Below, one piece after another: positions 33,974 to 43,275 of a DNA stretch of 64,000 bases (positions within the stretch are counted from its first letter, which is position 1; each line of letters starts with the position of its first letter). This stretch comes from Rubritalea squalenifaciens DSM 18772 (GTDB lineage Bacteria > Verrucomicrobiota > Verrucomicrobiia > Verrucomicrobiales > Akkermansiaceae). The notes beneath the pieces are model-generated. The model saw only the letters and a program-made list of their open reading frames with translations, had not been told where the DNA came from and made no database searches. The position numbers and the translations under genes were made by a program. The stretch is from assembly GCF_900141815.1 (NCBI RefSeq), contig NZ_FQYR01000005.1:372001-436000 (forward strand), in the 5' to 3' direction.

Positions 33974-36442
33974 TTAGTTTTTGAGTGAGCTGAAGTACTC
34001 TTGGTCTAGTTTCAGATACTCTTCTCTGGCTCGCTGGCAGCTCAGAGCCATGTCATCGATTTGCTTTCTGAGTGTGAAAAGCGTCTGGGTATCGGGTTGC
34101 TTGCTTTTACTGAACTCCGAGAATTCATTCATAAGGCCTATCTGTTTCGCAGTAAGGTCTTCCAGAAGGTTCTTGGCGCGCAGGCGGTCGGTATTAATGG
34201 AAGCAGACACGAGAAAAGCCTCATGCTCCTGAAGCTTGTGCTGCTTTGCTCGGGTATTTTCCAGTTCTTTGACTATCTTGTGCTGCTCAGTTTTGGTTTG
34301 TTCGAGTTGCTTTTCTAGATTGGGTAGCGCCTTTTGGGTTTTAGAAATGATTTCTTGAGTGGTCTTTAGAGAAGCATGCGCTTGTTTCAGAGCTTCATTG
34401 ATCTCTCTTCTGGAGTTGGTGAGTTTCTCCCAAGAGGGCACTGTGGCTTGCCACTTGGATTCCGTATCTTTTGAGCTTTGCTCAATCTTGGGGGTTAGTT
34501 TGACCAGAGAGTCGTGCTTCGCATAGCTAGATTTTTCCTGAGTTTTGAGTTCATTAAATTCAGACTCTCGTTTACTGAGTTGTTCGGATTTGGTGGCTAT
34601 TTTTTCTGTTAGTTGACTATTATCAGGTTCATTAGCGGCGGCTTCTTTTAGCTTCTCTAGATCGGCCTTTAGTTTGCTGATGTGATTATTTGCCTGTTCG
34701 CGCTTATGTTTGGCTTGATCACAGTCTTTTTGAGATTGTGAAAGCTGTTTCCTGTGGTCTTGGAGTGCGGTGCGAGTATTTTTCCTCAGCTCAAGAAGCT
34801 GCTTTCTCTCATCGTCTAGTTTGGAGATGGTTTCATTCAGTTCTCGGACCTGATGATTGTGTCTCTCAATGGCTTTCTTAAGCTCTTCACGTTTTCGGTT
34901 ATTCTTTGCGATGAGTTCCTTGCTTTGATTGCAGTTGGTTTGTAGCTGCTTGAATTTATCTGAGAGCTCCTTGTTTTTCGACTCAGTCGTTTGGATGGTA
35001 TTTGGGAGTTTGTTGACTTGAGATCGGATGTTTTCCAATCGTTGCGCGATGCCTGCAGGTATCGAGCTTAGAGAAGCTATGACTTGGTGTGTTTTGCTGT
35101 CCCAGACAGAAAGTTTTCCCGCATAGTCACTGGTGATAAAACGTTTTGCGTCGTGAGAGAAGGTTGCCTGAGTAGGTAAGGATTCTTTCGCTTCTATTTG
35201 TTTAACCATCTTGTAATCTGGCGTCCAAAGCTTGATCATGTGGTCACGGCCAACAGAGAGAATATGTCCATCTCTAGCCCAGTCGAAATCAAGAATTCCA
35301 GCCTTATGAGCCTCAAGCTTCTTGATCTCTTTGCCTGAGCGCATATCCCAAAAACGAAGCGTGCCGTCTTCTGAAGCGCTGGCCAGGAAGTTGGCGTCCG
35401 CTGACCAGCGTAGCGCTGTGACCCGGTCTTGGTGGCCTCTTAGGGTATGTAGCAGATTGCCGGAGTGAGCTTCCCAAACCCAGAGGCCTCCGTTGCGGTC
35501 TGCTGACGCCAGCAGGATACCGTCTGGAGAGTAAGCCAGAGCTGTCACCCAGTCGGTGTGTTTCTTGATTGAGTGCTCTTGGCTATTGGTGGCTGTTTGC
35601 CAAATCTTGATCAAACGAGAAGGTCCTCCTGTCGCAATAGCTTTCATGTCCGGGCGTATCGAGGTGGAGATCACCGAATCGTACTCTTTGGCAATTTGCA
35701 TGACTGGCTGACCATTTGTAATGCTGTAAGTAATGGTGGTGCCTGATTTGCCAGGTACGCCGCCTCCTACCGTGAGGAATTTACCAGATGGATGAAATGA
35801 TAGTGAGTCAGGCTGACCCTGAGGGAATGGCAATACGCCTGCCAGTCTGAGTGTGTCCGTGTTGTAAAGAAGGACTTGTCTCTGAGAGGTGATGGCTACT
35901 AGCGGTGCCCATGGACTGGAGGCGATGTCCCTCACCACGGTGGAATGTTCTGGGGTGATGACGGGTTCTAGTAGGACATGTTCGGGGAGTGGAGGTGGGC
36001 CATCAGGTTTTCCTGTGTCGACCTGACTGAAGGATATCTTAGGCGTATCTGATTTTTTAGCCTTGGAGTCTTTAGTTTCTAACAGTCCTCCATCAATCCA
36101 AGCCCGGATAAGATCGGTCTCCTTTTTGCTGAGCTTTTCACCTTTGGGGGGCATGAATGGCTCTTCTGAGTGTGTAGAAGTGAGGAAAATGCGGGAGCTA
36201 GCTCCATCACCTGCGTCGGCAATTTTACCACCAGAACCACCAGCCATGGCTGCGGAGTATGAGCTGAGGTCCAGGCCTCCCTTCTTCTTGTCTGGGTTGT
36301 GGCAGTTTGTACAAGAGTTCTCTAAGATAGGAAGAACGTGGTCTTGATAAGTGATCTTCTCTTGTGCTAGGGCACTGCTGATCAGTGCGGCTGGAATCAA
36401 CCTGAGGTAGATAGAGTTAAGTCTGTTGAAAAGTACGGGCAT
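33974..36442 (-). CDS. Exported cytochrome c-type, WD40 and coiled-coil protein (822 aa)
   Basis: After a signal peptide (about 1-26) comes a planctomycete-type cytochrome c domain with one heme motif C44-TN-C47-H48 and the following PFMPPKGEKL, whose Met may be the axial ligand. Six or seven WD40 repeats (about 160-470) include HTDWVTALAYSPDGILLASADR and HQDRVTALRWSADANFLASASE. From about 490 to 810 it is a long Lys/Glu/Gln coiled coil. It is the last gene of a tight four-gene operon. A periplasmic electron-carrying scaffold is the natural reading; its substrate is unknown. Confidence 0.88.
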   Translation of the reverse strand: MPVLFNRLNSIYLRLIPAALISSALAQEKITYQDHVLPILENSCTNCHNPDKKKGGLDLSSYSAAMAGGSGGKIADAGDGASSRIFLTSTHSEEPFMPPKGEKLSKKETDLIRAWIDGGLLETKDSKAKKSDTPKISFSQVDTGKPDGPPPLPEHVLLEPVITPEHSTVVRDIASSPWAPLVAITSQRQVLLYNTDTLRLAGVLPFPQGQPDSLSFHPSGKFLTVGGGVPGKSGTTITYSITNGQPVMQIAKEYDSVISTSIRPDMKAIATGGPSRLIKIWQTATNSQEHSIKKHTDWVTALAYSPDGILLASADRNGGLWVWEAHSGNLLHTLRGHQDRVTALRWSADANFLASASEDGTLRFWDMRSGKEIKKLEAHKAGILDFDWARDGHILSVGRDHMIKLWTPDYKMVKQIEAKESLPTQATFSHDAKRFITSDYAGKLSVWDSKTHQVIASLSSIPAGIAQRLENIRSQVNKLPNTIQTTESKNKELSDKFKQLQTNCNQSKELIAKNNRKREELKKAIERHNHQVRELNETISKLDDERKQLLELRKNTRTALQDHRKQLSQSQKDCDQAKHKREQANNHISKLKADLEKLKEAAANEPDNSQLTEKIATKSEQLSKRESEFNELKTQEKSSYAKHDSLVKLTPKIEQSSKDTESKWQATVPSWEKLTNSRREINEALKQAHASLKTTQEIISKTQKALPNLEKQLEQTKTEQHKIVKELENTRAKQHKLQEHEAFLVSASINTDRLRAKNLLEDLTAKQIGLMNEFSEFSKSKQPDTQTLFTLRKQIDDMALSCQRAREEYLKLDQEYFSSLKN

Positions 36443-36450
36443 GGCTCGAT

Positions 36451-39246
36451 CTAGTGGTTGAAGATGAATTCTTTGGAGTTCAGGAGAGCCCAGAAGATGT
36501 CTTCTAGTATGGCTTGCCGCTGATTGCGCTCGTTAGCCTCTTTCAGGTAGCCTTGTAGATTATTGAGTTCTTTTGCGGTCGGCTCACGGGTCAGTGTTGT
36601 GAGATAAAGGTGAGTAATGATCTCTTGGTTGGTTTTCTTCGCGTCCAGTTGCTGCTGGATGATTTTACCTTGGCGTATCCGGTTGTTGGTAGAGTCACCA
36701 TTGAGTAGGTGTAGTGCCTGCGAGAGATTGGGCTCTAGCTTCACCTCACAAGAACATACTGTCTGGCGTGTGGCGCGTCCGAAGGTGGTCAGGAAATAAG
36801 TAGAGGTATTTCCATCGGCAATACGTACCGCTTTAGCTCCCTTGGGGAGGCCTTTGAACTTGTTTGGCGTGTTGGTGACTTGAGAGATAGTGTCTAACAA
36901 TACTTCTGCTCGCAGGCGACGAGGGATGGCATGAGAAAAGTTGGTGGTATCACTCTGGTTGGTATCATTAACTTGTGTTGAAAGCTGGTAGGTGCGTGAT
37001 GTGCAGATGTCTCTGACTAGTCGGCGGAAGTCGTAATCATAGTCTACAAAATGCTGAGCTAAATCATCTAGTAGCTCCGGGTTGGAGGGGGGATTTGATA
37101 CCCGTACATCATCGACAGGGTTTACGATGCCGATTCCGAAAAAGTGATCCCACATGATATTGGAAACATTGCGTGCAAACCAGGGGTTGTCAGGAGATGT
37201 CAGCCAATCTGCAATGTGCTCACGGCGCTTTCTCCGGTCGTCCTCAGGTTCACCTCCGCCCAGAAACCTGGGCTTCACATTCTCTTTGGTGACCGGGTGT
37301 TTTACATCACCGCGTCCATCGAAGATAATCTGCTCACGCGGGTCTTCAGCCTGCTTGCGCTTCACCTCAGAGAAGAATGCTGCGAAACCATAGTAGTCGT
37401 CCATAGTCCAGCGGTCGAATGGGTGGTTGTGACATTGGGCGCATTGGATGCGGGTGCCCATAAATACCTGGGCCACATTCTCAGTGAGTTTCAGGTTGTC
37501 CCGCTCGATTTGGTAAAAATTGGTCGGAGGGTTGGCGAAGGTTCCGCCTTTGGCGGAGATGATATCCTTAACAATCAGGTTGAAGGGGCGGTTAGAGGCG
37601 ATCTGCTCGCGTAACCAGGTGTGGTAAAGAATGGCAGCCTTGTAGCTTACTTCATTGTTGAAGGTCCTAATTTGCAGGAGTTCAGCCCACTTCATGACCC
37701 AAATGTCGGTAAACTCTGGTTGTTCTAACAGATGGTCCACAAGTGCAGAACGTTTGTCGGTAGCTTGATTGGCGAGGAAGGAGGTTCTTTGCTCCGGGGT
37801 GGGCAGCTTCCCAAGGATGTCCAAATAGACGCGTCTGACAAATACCTCGTCTGAGCAAACGTCAGAGGGGGTAATGTGTAGCTTGCCTAATTTGCGGTGA
37901 ATGTGTTCATCGATATAATTGTAAGCTCCTATGGCGGGCGCGCTGTAATGGTCCTCTGCAGGGATCACAATTCCTTGAGAACCCTCTGTAAAGGTGTGGA
38001 ACCGAGCCATGATAAAAGCTTCTCCTCGTTTCTTCGACTCAACCTGTGCGAATGTTTTGGGTACGATAGAAAGTGAGTTGTCATTACTTGTGGTGAAGGT
38101 AGACAGCTCGGTGACATCTCGATCCGTGCCGTCAGAATATCTTGCTCTCACGGTGAATCTGGATCTCTCTTCGGAGCCTTTGGTGACGATTTGCTTAGGC
38201 TCCACCTCAATGGATGTGGGGTGAGGGATGTCATCCTTGTCGAACTTGGCCCCCGACTGGATCCATTTTAGAAGGGTGGCGTATCCTGGGGAGTCAGGTA
38301 GCAGAATTTTTCCTCCTGTGTGAGGAACTTGGCCAGCGGCTTTGGTCAAGAGTAGGGATTCTTCCGGGATCGCTAGATTCAGTCTTCTGCCTGGAAGTTC
38401 TTTGGTAAGTCGGTGGTAATCGCCCTTAGGGTCAAAGCCGAAAAGGGAGAGGTGGAAACCGTCTTGGCCCCGGGCTGAACCATGGCAGGAGCCGGTGTTG
38501 CAGCCAGCAGCTGTCAGGACTGGCATTACATCAAGCTGAAATGAAATCGGACGTTCCTTGTCGGCATCCTTGACGCTCAGAGGAACAAGAACCTTGTGTT
38601 CGCCCAGATTGATCTGGATAGAGGTAGTGCCATCTTTAAGAGGAGTTAGTTTGTTGCCCTCTATTTTGGCAATGCTTGGGTCAGTTAGGGTGTATGTAGA
38701 TATGTCTGTTAGGTCCTTTGTGGTGTCATCTTTGTAGTGTCCATAGATGATGAGCGAGTGATAATCTGAGGCGGACTCCAGGCTTATTTTTGAGGGGAAT
38801 GCACTCAGCTTCTCTAGGTTTTTGGAGAGTGCAGCCACGCTGGGCTGGGATTTTTTCTCTTTAATCGTGGCGCCTTCTGGCCAAGGGGCTTTGGCGGAAA
38901 ACCATTCTCTTAGCTTTTTGATCTCCTCTTGATTCAGTGGACGTCCTTTCGGCGGCATGATGTCATCGTGATCATGAGGTAGTGAGATGACTTTGAGCAG
39001 ATGAGATTCCAGAGGTGAGTCCATGCTGATTGCATCCTCGTTGTCTCCTCCCTCAAGAAAGGCTTCCAGGTTGTCTAAGCGCAGACCACCTTTGGATTTG
39101 TCAGGCCCATGGCATGAGATACAGTGTTGCGATAGAACTGAGGCTGCCTCCTCAAAGCTTGACTGAGCAGATAGGGGGATAGCCGTGGTGCTCAATAGCA
39201 GGGAAGAGAGGAGGATGGTGTTTCTGGATGTTCGCGGCATCGTCAT
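36451..39246 (-). CDS. DUF1549/DUF1553 multiheme protein (931 aa)
   Basis: A signal peptide is followed by a cytochrome c-type domain (C42-IS-C45-H46, then IMPPKGRPLN), an Ig-like beta domain (about 150-225), and a second heme-like motif of unusual CX4CH form (C249-NTGS-C254-H255). DUF1549 contains a third motif, CAQCHNHPFDRWTMDDYYGF, near 590. The C-terminal DUF1553 part includes DDLAQHFVDYDYDFRRLVRDI. This family is expanded in Planctomycetes and Verrucomicrobia; no reaction has been firmly assigned as far as I know. It lies 8 bases upstream of the cytochrome-WD40 gene and 5 downstream of the PPC gene. Confidence 0.9.
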   Translation of the reverse strand: MTMPRTSRNTILLSSLLLSTTAIPLSAQSSFEEAASVLSQHCISCHGPDKSKGGLRLDNLEAFLEGGDNEDAISMDSPLESHLLKVISLPHDHDDIMPPKGRPLNQEEIKKLREWFSAKAPWPEGATIKEKKSQPSVAALSKNLEKLSAFPSKISLESASDYHSLIIYGHYKDDTTKDLTDISTYTLTDPSIAKIEGNKLTPLKDGTTSIQINLGEHKVLVPLSVKDADKERPISFQLDVMPVLTAAGCNTGSCHGSARGQDGFHLSLFGFDPKGDYHRLTKELPGRRLNLAIPEESLLLTKAAGQVPHTGGKILLPDSPGYATLLKWIQSGAKFDKDDIPHPTSIEVEPKQIVTKGSEERSRFTVRARYSDGTDRDVTELSTFTTSNDNSLSIVPKTFAQVESKKRGEAFIMARFHTFTEGSQGIVIPAEDHYSAPAIGAYNYIDEHIHRKLGKLHITPSDVCSDEVFVRRVYLDILGKLPTPEQRTSFLANQATDKRSALVDHLLEQPEFTDIWVMKWAELLQIRTFNNEVSYKAAILYHTWLREQIASNRPFNLIVKDIISAKGGTFANPPTNFYQIERDNLKLTENVAQVFMGTRIQCAQCHNHPFDRWTMDDYYGFAAFFSEVKRKQAEDPREQIIFDGRGDVKHPVTKENVKPRFLGGGEPEDDRRKRREHIADWLTSPDNPWFARNVSNIMWDHFFGIGIVNPVDDVRVSNPPSNPELLDDLAQHFVDYDYDFRRLVRDICTSRTYQLSTQVNDTNQSDTTNFSHAIPRRLRAEVLLDTISQVTNTPNKFKGLPKGAKAVRIADGNTSTYFLTTFGRATRQTVCSCEVKLEPNLSQALHLLNGDSTNNRIRQGKIIQQQLDAKKTNQEIITHLYLTTLTREPTAKELNNLQGYLKEANERNQRQAILEDIFWALLNSKEFIFNH

Positions 39247-39251
39247 GGTTC

Positions 39252-41684
39252 CTATTTAAGTTCTTGGCGCAGCTGCTCTAGGCGTGACAGAGGCTTGGGT
39301 TTTGAACTGGGTTTCTTGCTTTCCTTCTTGGCCGTAGGTTTGTCTTTAGGAGGAGCATTTACTCGAAGGGATCCTCCGTGGCCTGTATTGTGGGAGATGT
39401 TGTGGCCGTTCTCAGGAACTTCGATATGGCAGAAGAGATTGGAATGGTTGCCTATGCGTGCATTCTCCGCTAGTTCGACAGGGATAAGCACTTCGGTGGT
39501 GCTGGAGTTAAGCGTTACAGGCTGGGCTTTGAAACCATCTGGGAGCCCGTGTAGTGTAAGTGTCGCATTTCCGGAGAAGTTGGCTAGTTGCTCTATCTTA
39601 CAGGGTAGCGAGACTGGGGTTCCCTGATTAGTGGCTGCTATTTCCAGCTTTGCTGTCAGATACGGAGTCTTGACGTTTAATGGGACAAGGTTTGAGGAGA
39701 GAAGCACCTTGCCCCTATCAGTATCACTGAGGGCAGACACGCAGAGTTGCCAGTTTTTGACAGGAGCATCACCTTTGATCGAGAGATGGTAGACGGCTTG
39801 ATTCTTTCCTTTAGGGATTTTTACATTTCCAGGTGCGGTGATTCCCGGAGGTAGCCAGGGGAAGAACAAGGTAATCTCTTTATCGAAGCCATCTTTACGG
39901 GTTACTGTGATTGTCAAATCGATCGTGCCGTTCTGAACAGCAGGGATCGCTGGTGTAGCCAGAGAAATATCAAAGGGCGCTGCCTCGGTCACAGCAATAG
40001 CCAGCTTGTCCGACTCGTAAGAGCAGTACACTCCTTGGTTGTTGATGGCGATGTGCTCAATATCCTCTGTGATGGCTTGCTTGAGATTTGGGTTTTTGGA
40101 TTCCACATAGACTGGGTAGAGGCCTCCGCTGAGAGGTGCTGTGTCTGTGGCTTCAAAATACAGTGGGATGTTATTCACCCCATTCTCGGCCGTTAAGGAG
40201 GTTAATTTTACACCTTCCGGTAAATTATGCGCAGTGGTGAAGACGGCTGCGGAATGCCTGTCTCTGGCTACGTTCAGTTGGTAGGCGAGGCTGCTACCTC
40301 GTGGAATGTTGATCACCTTGCGCAATTGTGAATCATTGCGATCAGAGCGATTGATAGAAGCTTGCAGCGTCTGCTTGCGCGGGCTCACCTCAATCCGGTA
40401 TGTAAAGTTCGGACCAGCGTTTGCCAGGTGGTCTCTGATATTAATGAAGTAAGTTCCGTCCTTGGGGATTTTAAAATTGAGGCTCGAATCTGGTCTATTG
40501 TTAGAGTCATCATTTGCAGCAAGTTGCTTGCCAGCGGAATCACGCAGAATGATTCGTGCGTCTAGAGGGGATCCTAGTTCTCTGGCCAAAACTTGGATGG
40601 AGATATCCTGATCTTTTTTTGCGGAAAACTGAAACCAATCGACATCATTTGTTTTGCTAATAATGCCATGAAACGCATGGGGAATCTCTTGAGCAGGTAG
40701 ACTTTCTTTGGAGCCGTTGTTTGGTTCTTGCTCGTTGGTGAATGGATAGTGGCTCAATTTTAAAGGAATGCCGCTAGGGGAGATGAGCTGATTTTCACTG
40801 GCATGGATGAGCGCTGGTGCAGACGGTTTGAGAGTTTTTTCCAAGCGAGAGCCATCTGTGTTGATAAATTGAAAGGAGCTTTCCTGGCCGCTTATAGCAC
40901 CGGGTGGGTAGATGGCTGCAGGGCGGGGAAAGTGCCCGGCGGTTAGAAGATAGTGAGAGGAATCCGACCCTTCGTAAGAGGACTCCCTGACAGCAAGGTA
41001 ATAGGTGCCATCCTTGGGAGCTCTAATAGAGATAAATGGGTCTTGTTTCGTGAGGGAGTTATCGTCTGAGGTGGCGATTTCCCTGCCGTCGGGATCTAAC
41101 ACGGACAGGTGGGGGTCGAAGAACTTCCTGCCCAGTCGCATGCCTGCGATTTCTGCAGAGAGGACTTGCCCGCGCTTGAGAGGTATTTGGTAATAATCGA
41201 CATCTTCGTTGGTTGTGATGCCGTGAATACACGTGTTCGGGGAGATGAGCTGGGCCTTGTCTCTACTGTCATTATTCTCCTTGGTTTCCTGATGAATGGG
41301 GTAGGCGGAGACATGAAACGTTTTCTGGTAGGTGATACCGTCCTCGCACCTGAGCCGCACTGGATGCATGCCGGGAGAGCTCTCAGGAGAAAGGTGAACC
41401 TGAAATGAAACGTGCTTTGGTGAGTGAATAGTAGGAGCCCCCTCTACGGTGACCCCTGGCTTGTAGAAGAGTAGCTCTTTGGCTTTATCGAGCCGATCGC
41501 CGTGGAAGTGTAATGTAGCTTTGGTCCCGTTTTGAATTGCCACGGGAGCCACGTACTTGAGTTCTGGGCTGTGAGCGTGGAGCTGCTGGGCCCCCGCGAA
41601 CGCTGAGGCGAGCAGGCTTACTCGGATAAATTGATTTCTTCTGGAGTTGGTGAGTGTCTCTACAGAGGGCATGACTCTGGGCAA
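39252..41684 (-). CDS. Exported PPC-domain (pre-peptidase C-terminal) protein (810 aa)
   Basis: An N-terminal signal sequence precedes an Ig-like region. Two PPC-type beta domains follow, one near 170-255 (LSVLDPDGREIATSDDNS, then APKDGTYYLAVRE) and one near 350-430 (IILRDSAGKQLAANDDSN, then IPKDGTYFINIRD). Further Ig-like modules and a Lys/Pro-rich tail (PKDKPTAKKESKKPSSKPKP) complete it. PPC domains usually accompany secreted hydrolases, but there is no peptidase here, so it may be a binding subunit. It is the second gene of the operon, between the DUF1501 and DUF1549/1553 genes. Confidence 0.85.
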   Translation of the reverse strand: MPRVMPSVETLTNSRRNQFIRVSLLASAFAGAQQLHAHSPELKYVAPVAIQNGTKATLHFHGDRLDKAKELLFYKPGVTVEGAPTIHSPKHVSFQVHLSPESSPGMHPVRLRCEDGITYQKTFHVSAYPIHQETKENNDSRDKAQLISPNTCIHGITTNEDVDYYQIPLKRGQVLSAEIAGMRLGRKFFDPHLSVLDPDGREIATSDDNSLTKQDPFISIRAPKDGTYYLAVRESSYEGSDSSHYLLTAGHFPRPAAIYPPGAISGQESSFQFINTDGSRLEKTLKPSAPALIHASENQLISPSGIPLKLSHYPFTNEQEPNNGSKESLPAQEIPHAFHGIISKTNDVDWFQFSAKKDQDISIQVLARELGSPLDARIILRDSAGKQLAANDDSNNRPDSSLNFKIPKDGTYFINIRDHLANAGPNFTYRIEVSPRKQTLQASINRSDRNDSQLRKVINIPRGSSLAYQLNVARDRHSAAVFTTAHNLPEGVKLTSLTAENGVNNIPLYFEATDTAPLSGGLYPVYVESKNPNLKQAITEDIEHIAINNQGVYCSYESDKLAIAVTEAAPFDISLATPAIPAVQNGTIDLTITVTRKDGFDKEITLFFPWLPPGITAPGNVKIPKGKNQAVYHLSIKGDAPVKNWQLCVSALSDTDRGKVLLSSNLVPLNVKTPYLTAKLEIAATNQGTPVSLPCKIEQLANFSGNATLTLHGLPDGFKAQPVTLNSSTTEVLIPVELAENARIGNHSNLFCHIEVPENGHNISHNTGHGGSLRVNAPPKDKPTAKKESKKPSSKPKPLSRLEQLRQELK

Positions 41685-41690
41685 TTTTAG

Positions 41691-43019
41691 TTAGGCGAGG
41701 ATTTCCTTCAGAACGCGACCTCCGTCGACGATCTCGATCGGGCGCTCACCAGGCGCCATGAGTTCCTTGTCAGCATTAATGCCCAGCTGGTGATAGATTG
41801 TTTTGGCAAAGTCCTCCACTGATACCTTGTCTTCTTCCGGCTCTCCTCCAAGGGCATCAGATTTACCAAAGACCATGCCTTTTTTGACACCACCTCCAGC
41901 CATCATGGTTGAAAAGACGCGTGGCCAATGGTCTCTGCCCCCAGTGTTGTTGATCTTGGGGGTTCGACCAAACTCGGTGGAAAGAATGACCAATGTGGAG
42001 TCTAGCAAGCCACGTTCTTCAAGGTCATTGATCAGCGCCGCGACAGCCTGGTCTACCGATGGAAGATTGGACTCGATACCCTTCTGAAGATTATCATGGT
42101 GATCCCAGGAGCCTGAAGTCAGTGATACAAAGCGTACGCCTGCCTCGACCAGTCTGCGCGCTAGGATCATTCGCTGGCCTGCTTGGTTGCGGCCATAGCT
42201 GTCACGAAGCTTGTCAGGTTCTTTTTCCAAATTGAATGCCTCTCGCGCTTTTTCGGAGGAGATCAGTTTGTATGCGTGTTGGTAGAAGGCGTCCATCGAC
42301 TCCAAGGCATCCGAATTTTCGAGAGTTCGGAAGTGATGGTCGACAGTTTCTAGTAGTGACTTGCGGCGATTGAATCGTGCTTCGTCCACTCCGCCGGGAA
42401 GATTCAGGTCGCGCACTTTGAAGTTACCCCGGGCAGGGTCTGCACCGAGTGCAAACGGGCCATGGGCTGAGGAAAGATAGCCAGAATTAGCATATTCGTT
42501 AGGGACATTGGGTACACACACATAGGGGGGAAGGTTGTTCTTGGGGCCGAACTCTTTGGAGATCACAGAGCCCATGGAGGGATACTCAACTGCCGGTGAA
42601 GGGCGGTAGCCCGTGAACATGTTGTGGGTGCCTCGCTCGTGAGCTGCCTCTCCGTGAGACATGGAATTAATCACTGTGATCTTGTGGGCGATTTTGGCCA
42701 GATGGGGGAGTTTTTCGCCAAAGTGAATACCGGGGATGGAGGTTTTGATTGAGGAAAAGGGGCCGCGATACTCTGGTGGAGCATAGGGCTTCGGGTCGAA
42801 TGATTCGTGTTGGGCGAGCCCTCCTGGCAAGAAAATCTGAATGACGGCCTTGGCTTTACCTTCGACAGTTTCGTAGTGCTTTTGAGCTCCCATGGCCTGT
42901 ATGCGGAGGAATTCTGGCAGGGTGAGACCAAGTCCACCTAAGAGGCCGACGTTAAGAAATTCCCGACGCGAAAAAGGTGAGGCCAAAGGGTTTCCTGGGC
43001 AGGATGTGGATTTTTTCAT
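41691..43019 (-). CDS. DUF1501 protein with Tat signal (442 aa)
   Basis: The ATG at 43019 is preferred over the upstream TTG at 43073. A twin-arginine signal SRREFLNVGLLGGLGL (about residues 17-32) is followed by the DUF1501 core: IQIFLPGGLAQHESFDPKPY, SMSHGEAAHERGTHNMFTGY and a late VILSTEFGRTPKINNTGGRDHW. The fold is alkaline-phosphatase/sulfatase-like, but no sulfatase formylglycine signature is seen. In Planctomycetes such genes regularly pair with DUF1549/DUF1553 genes, as here. It heads a four-gene operon with 5-8 bases between genes. Export of the folded protein fits the nearby tatA. Confidence 0.9.
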   Translation of the reverse strand: MKKSTSCPGNPLASPFSRREFLNVGLLGGLGLTLPEFLRIQAMGAQKHYETVEGKAKAVIQIFLPGGLAQHESFDPKPYAPPEYRGPFSSIKTSIPGIHFGEKLPHLAKIAHKITVINSMSHGEAAHERGTHNMFTGYRPSPAVEYPSMGSVISKEFGPKNNLPPYVCVPNVPNEYANSGYLSSAHGPFALGADPARGNFKVRDLNLPGGVDEARFNRRKSLLETVDHHFRTLENSDALESMDAFYQHAYKLISSEKAREAFNLEKEPDKLRDSYGRNQAGQRMILARRLVEAGVRFVSLTSGSWDHHDNLQKGIESNLPSVDQAVAALINDLEERGLLDSTLVILSTEFGRTPKINNTGGRDHWPRVFSTMMAGGGVKKGMVFGKSDALGGEPEEDKVSVEDFAKTIYHQLGINADKELMAPGERPIEIVDGGRVLKEILA

Positions 43020-43275
43020 GGCTAAGTGTGTATTTGGGTGAGTATGGGAGACTCCTTGGTTTTCTAGGTACAAACAGAGGTTACGTTACACCGGTGGTGA
43101 AACTTTTCAGTTTAATGTTGGAAATATCGTGGAAAGTCCTTTAGAGGGTAGATTGTCTAAGATGACATTTTGTTCATAAATGATGATGGCCGTAAACTGA
43201 GGTCCCCCAGCTCTACCCCAATGGTGCTGCATCATGGAATAAGACGCTGAACCAAGATATCAAAAAAGGGGACCC

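Noticed and set aside
41691-43019. Calling the DUF1501 protein a true sulfatase
   Set aside because: The fold and metal-type residues are similar but no C/S-x-P-x-R formylglycine motif is visible.
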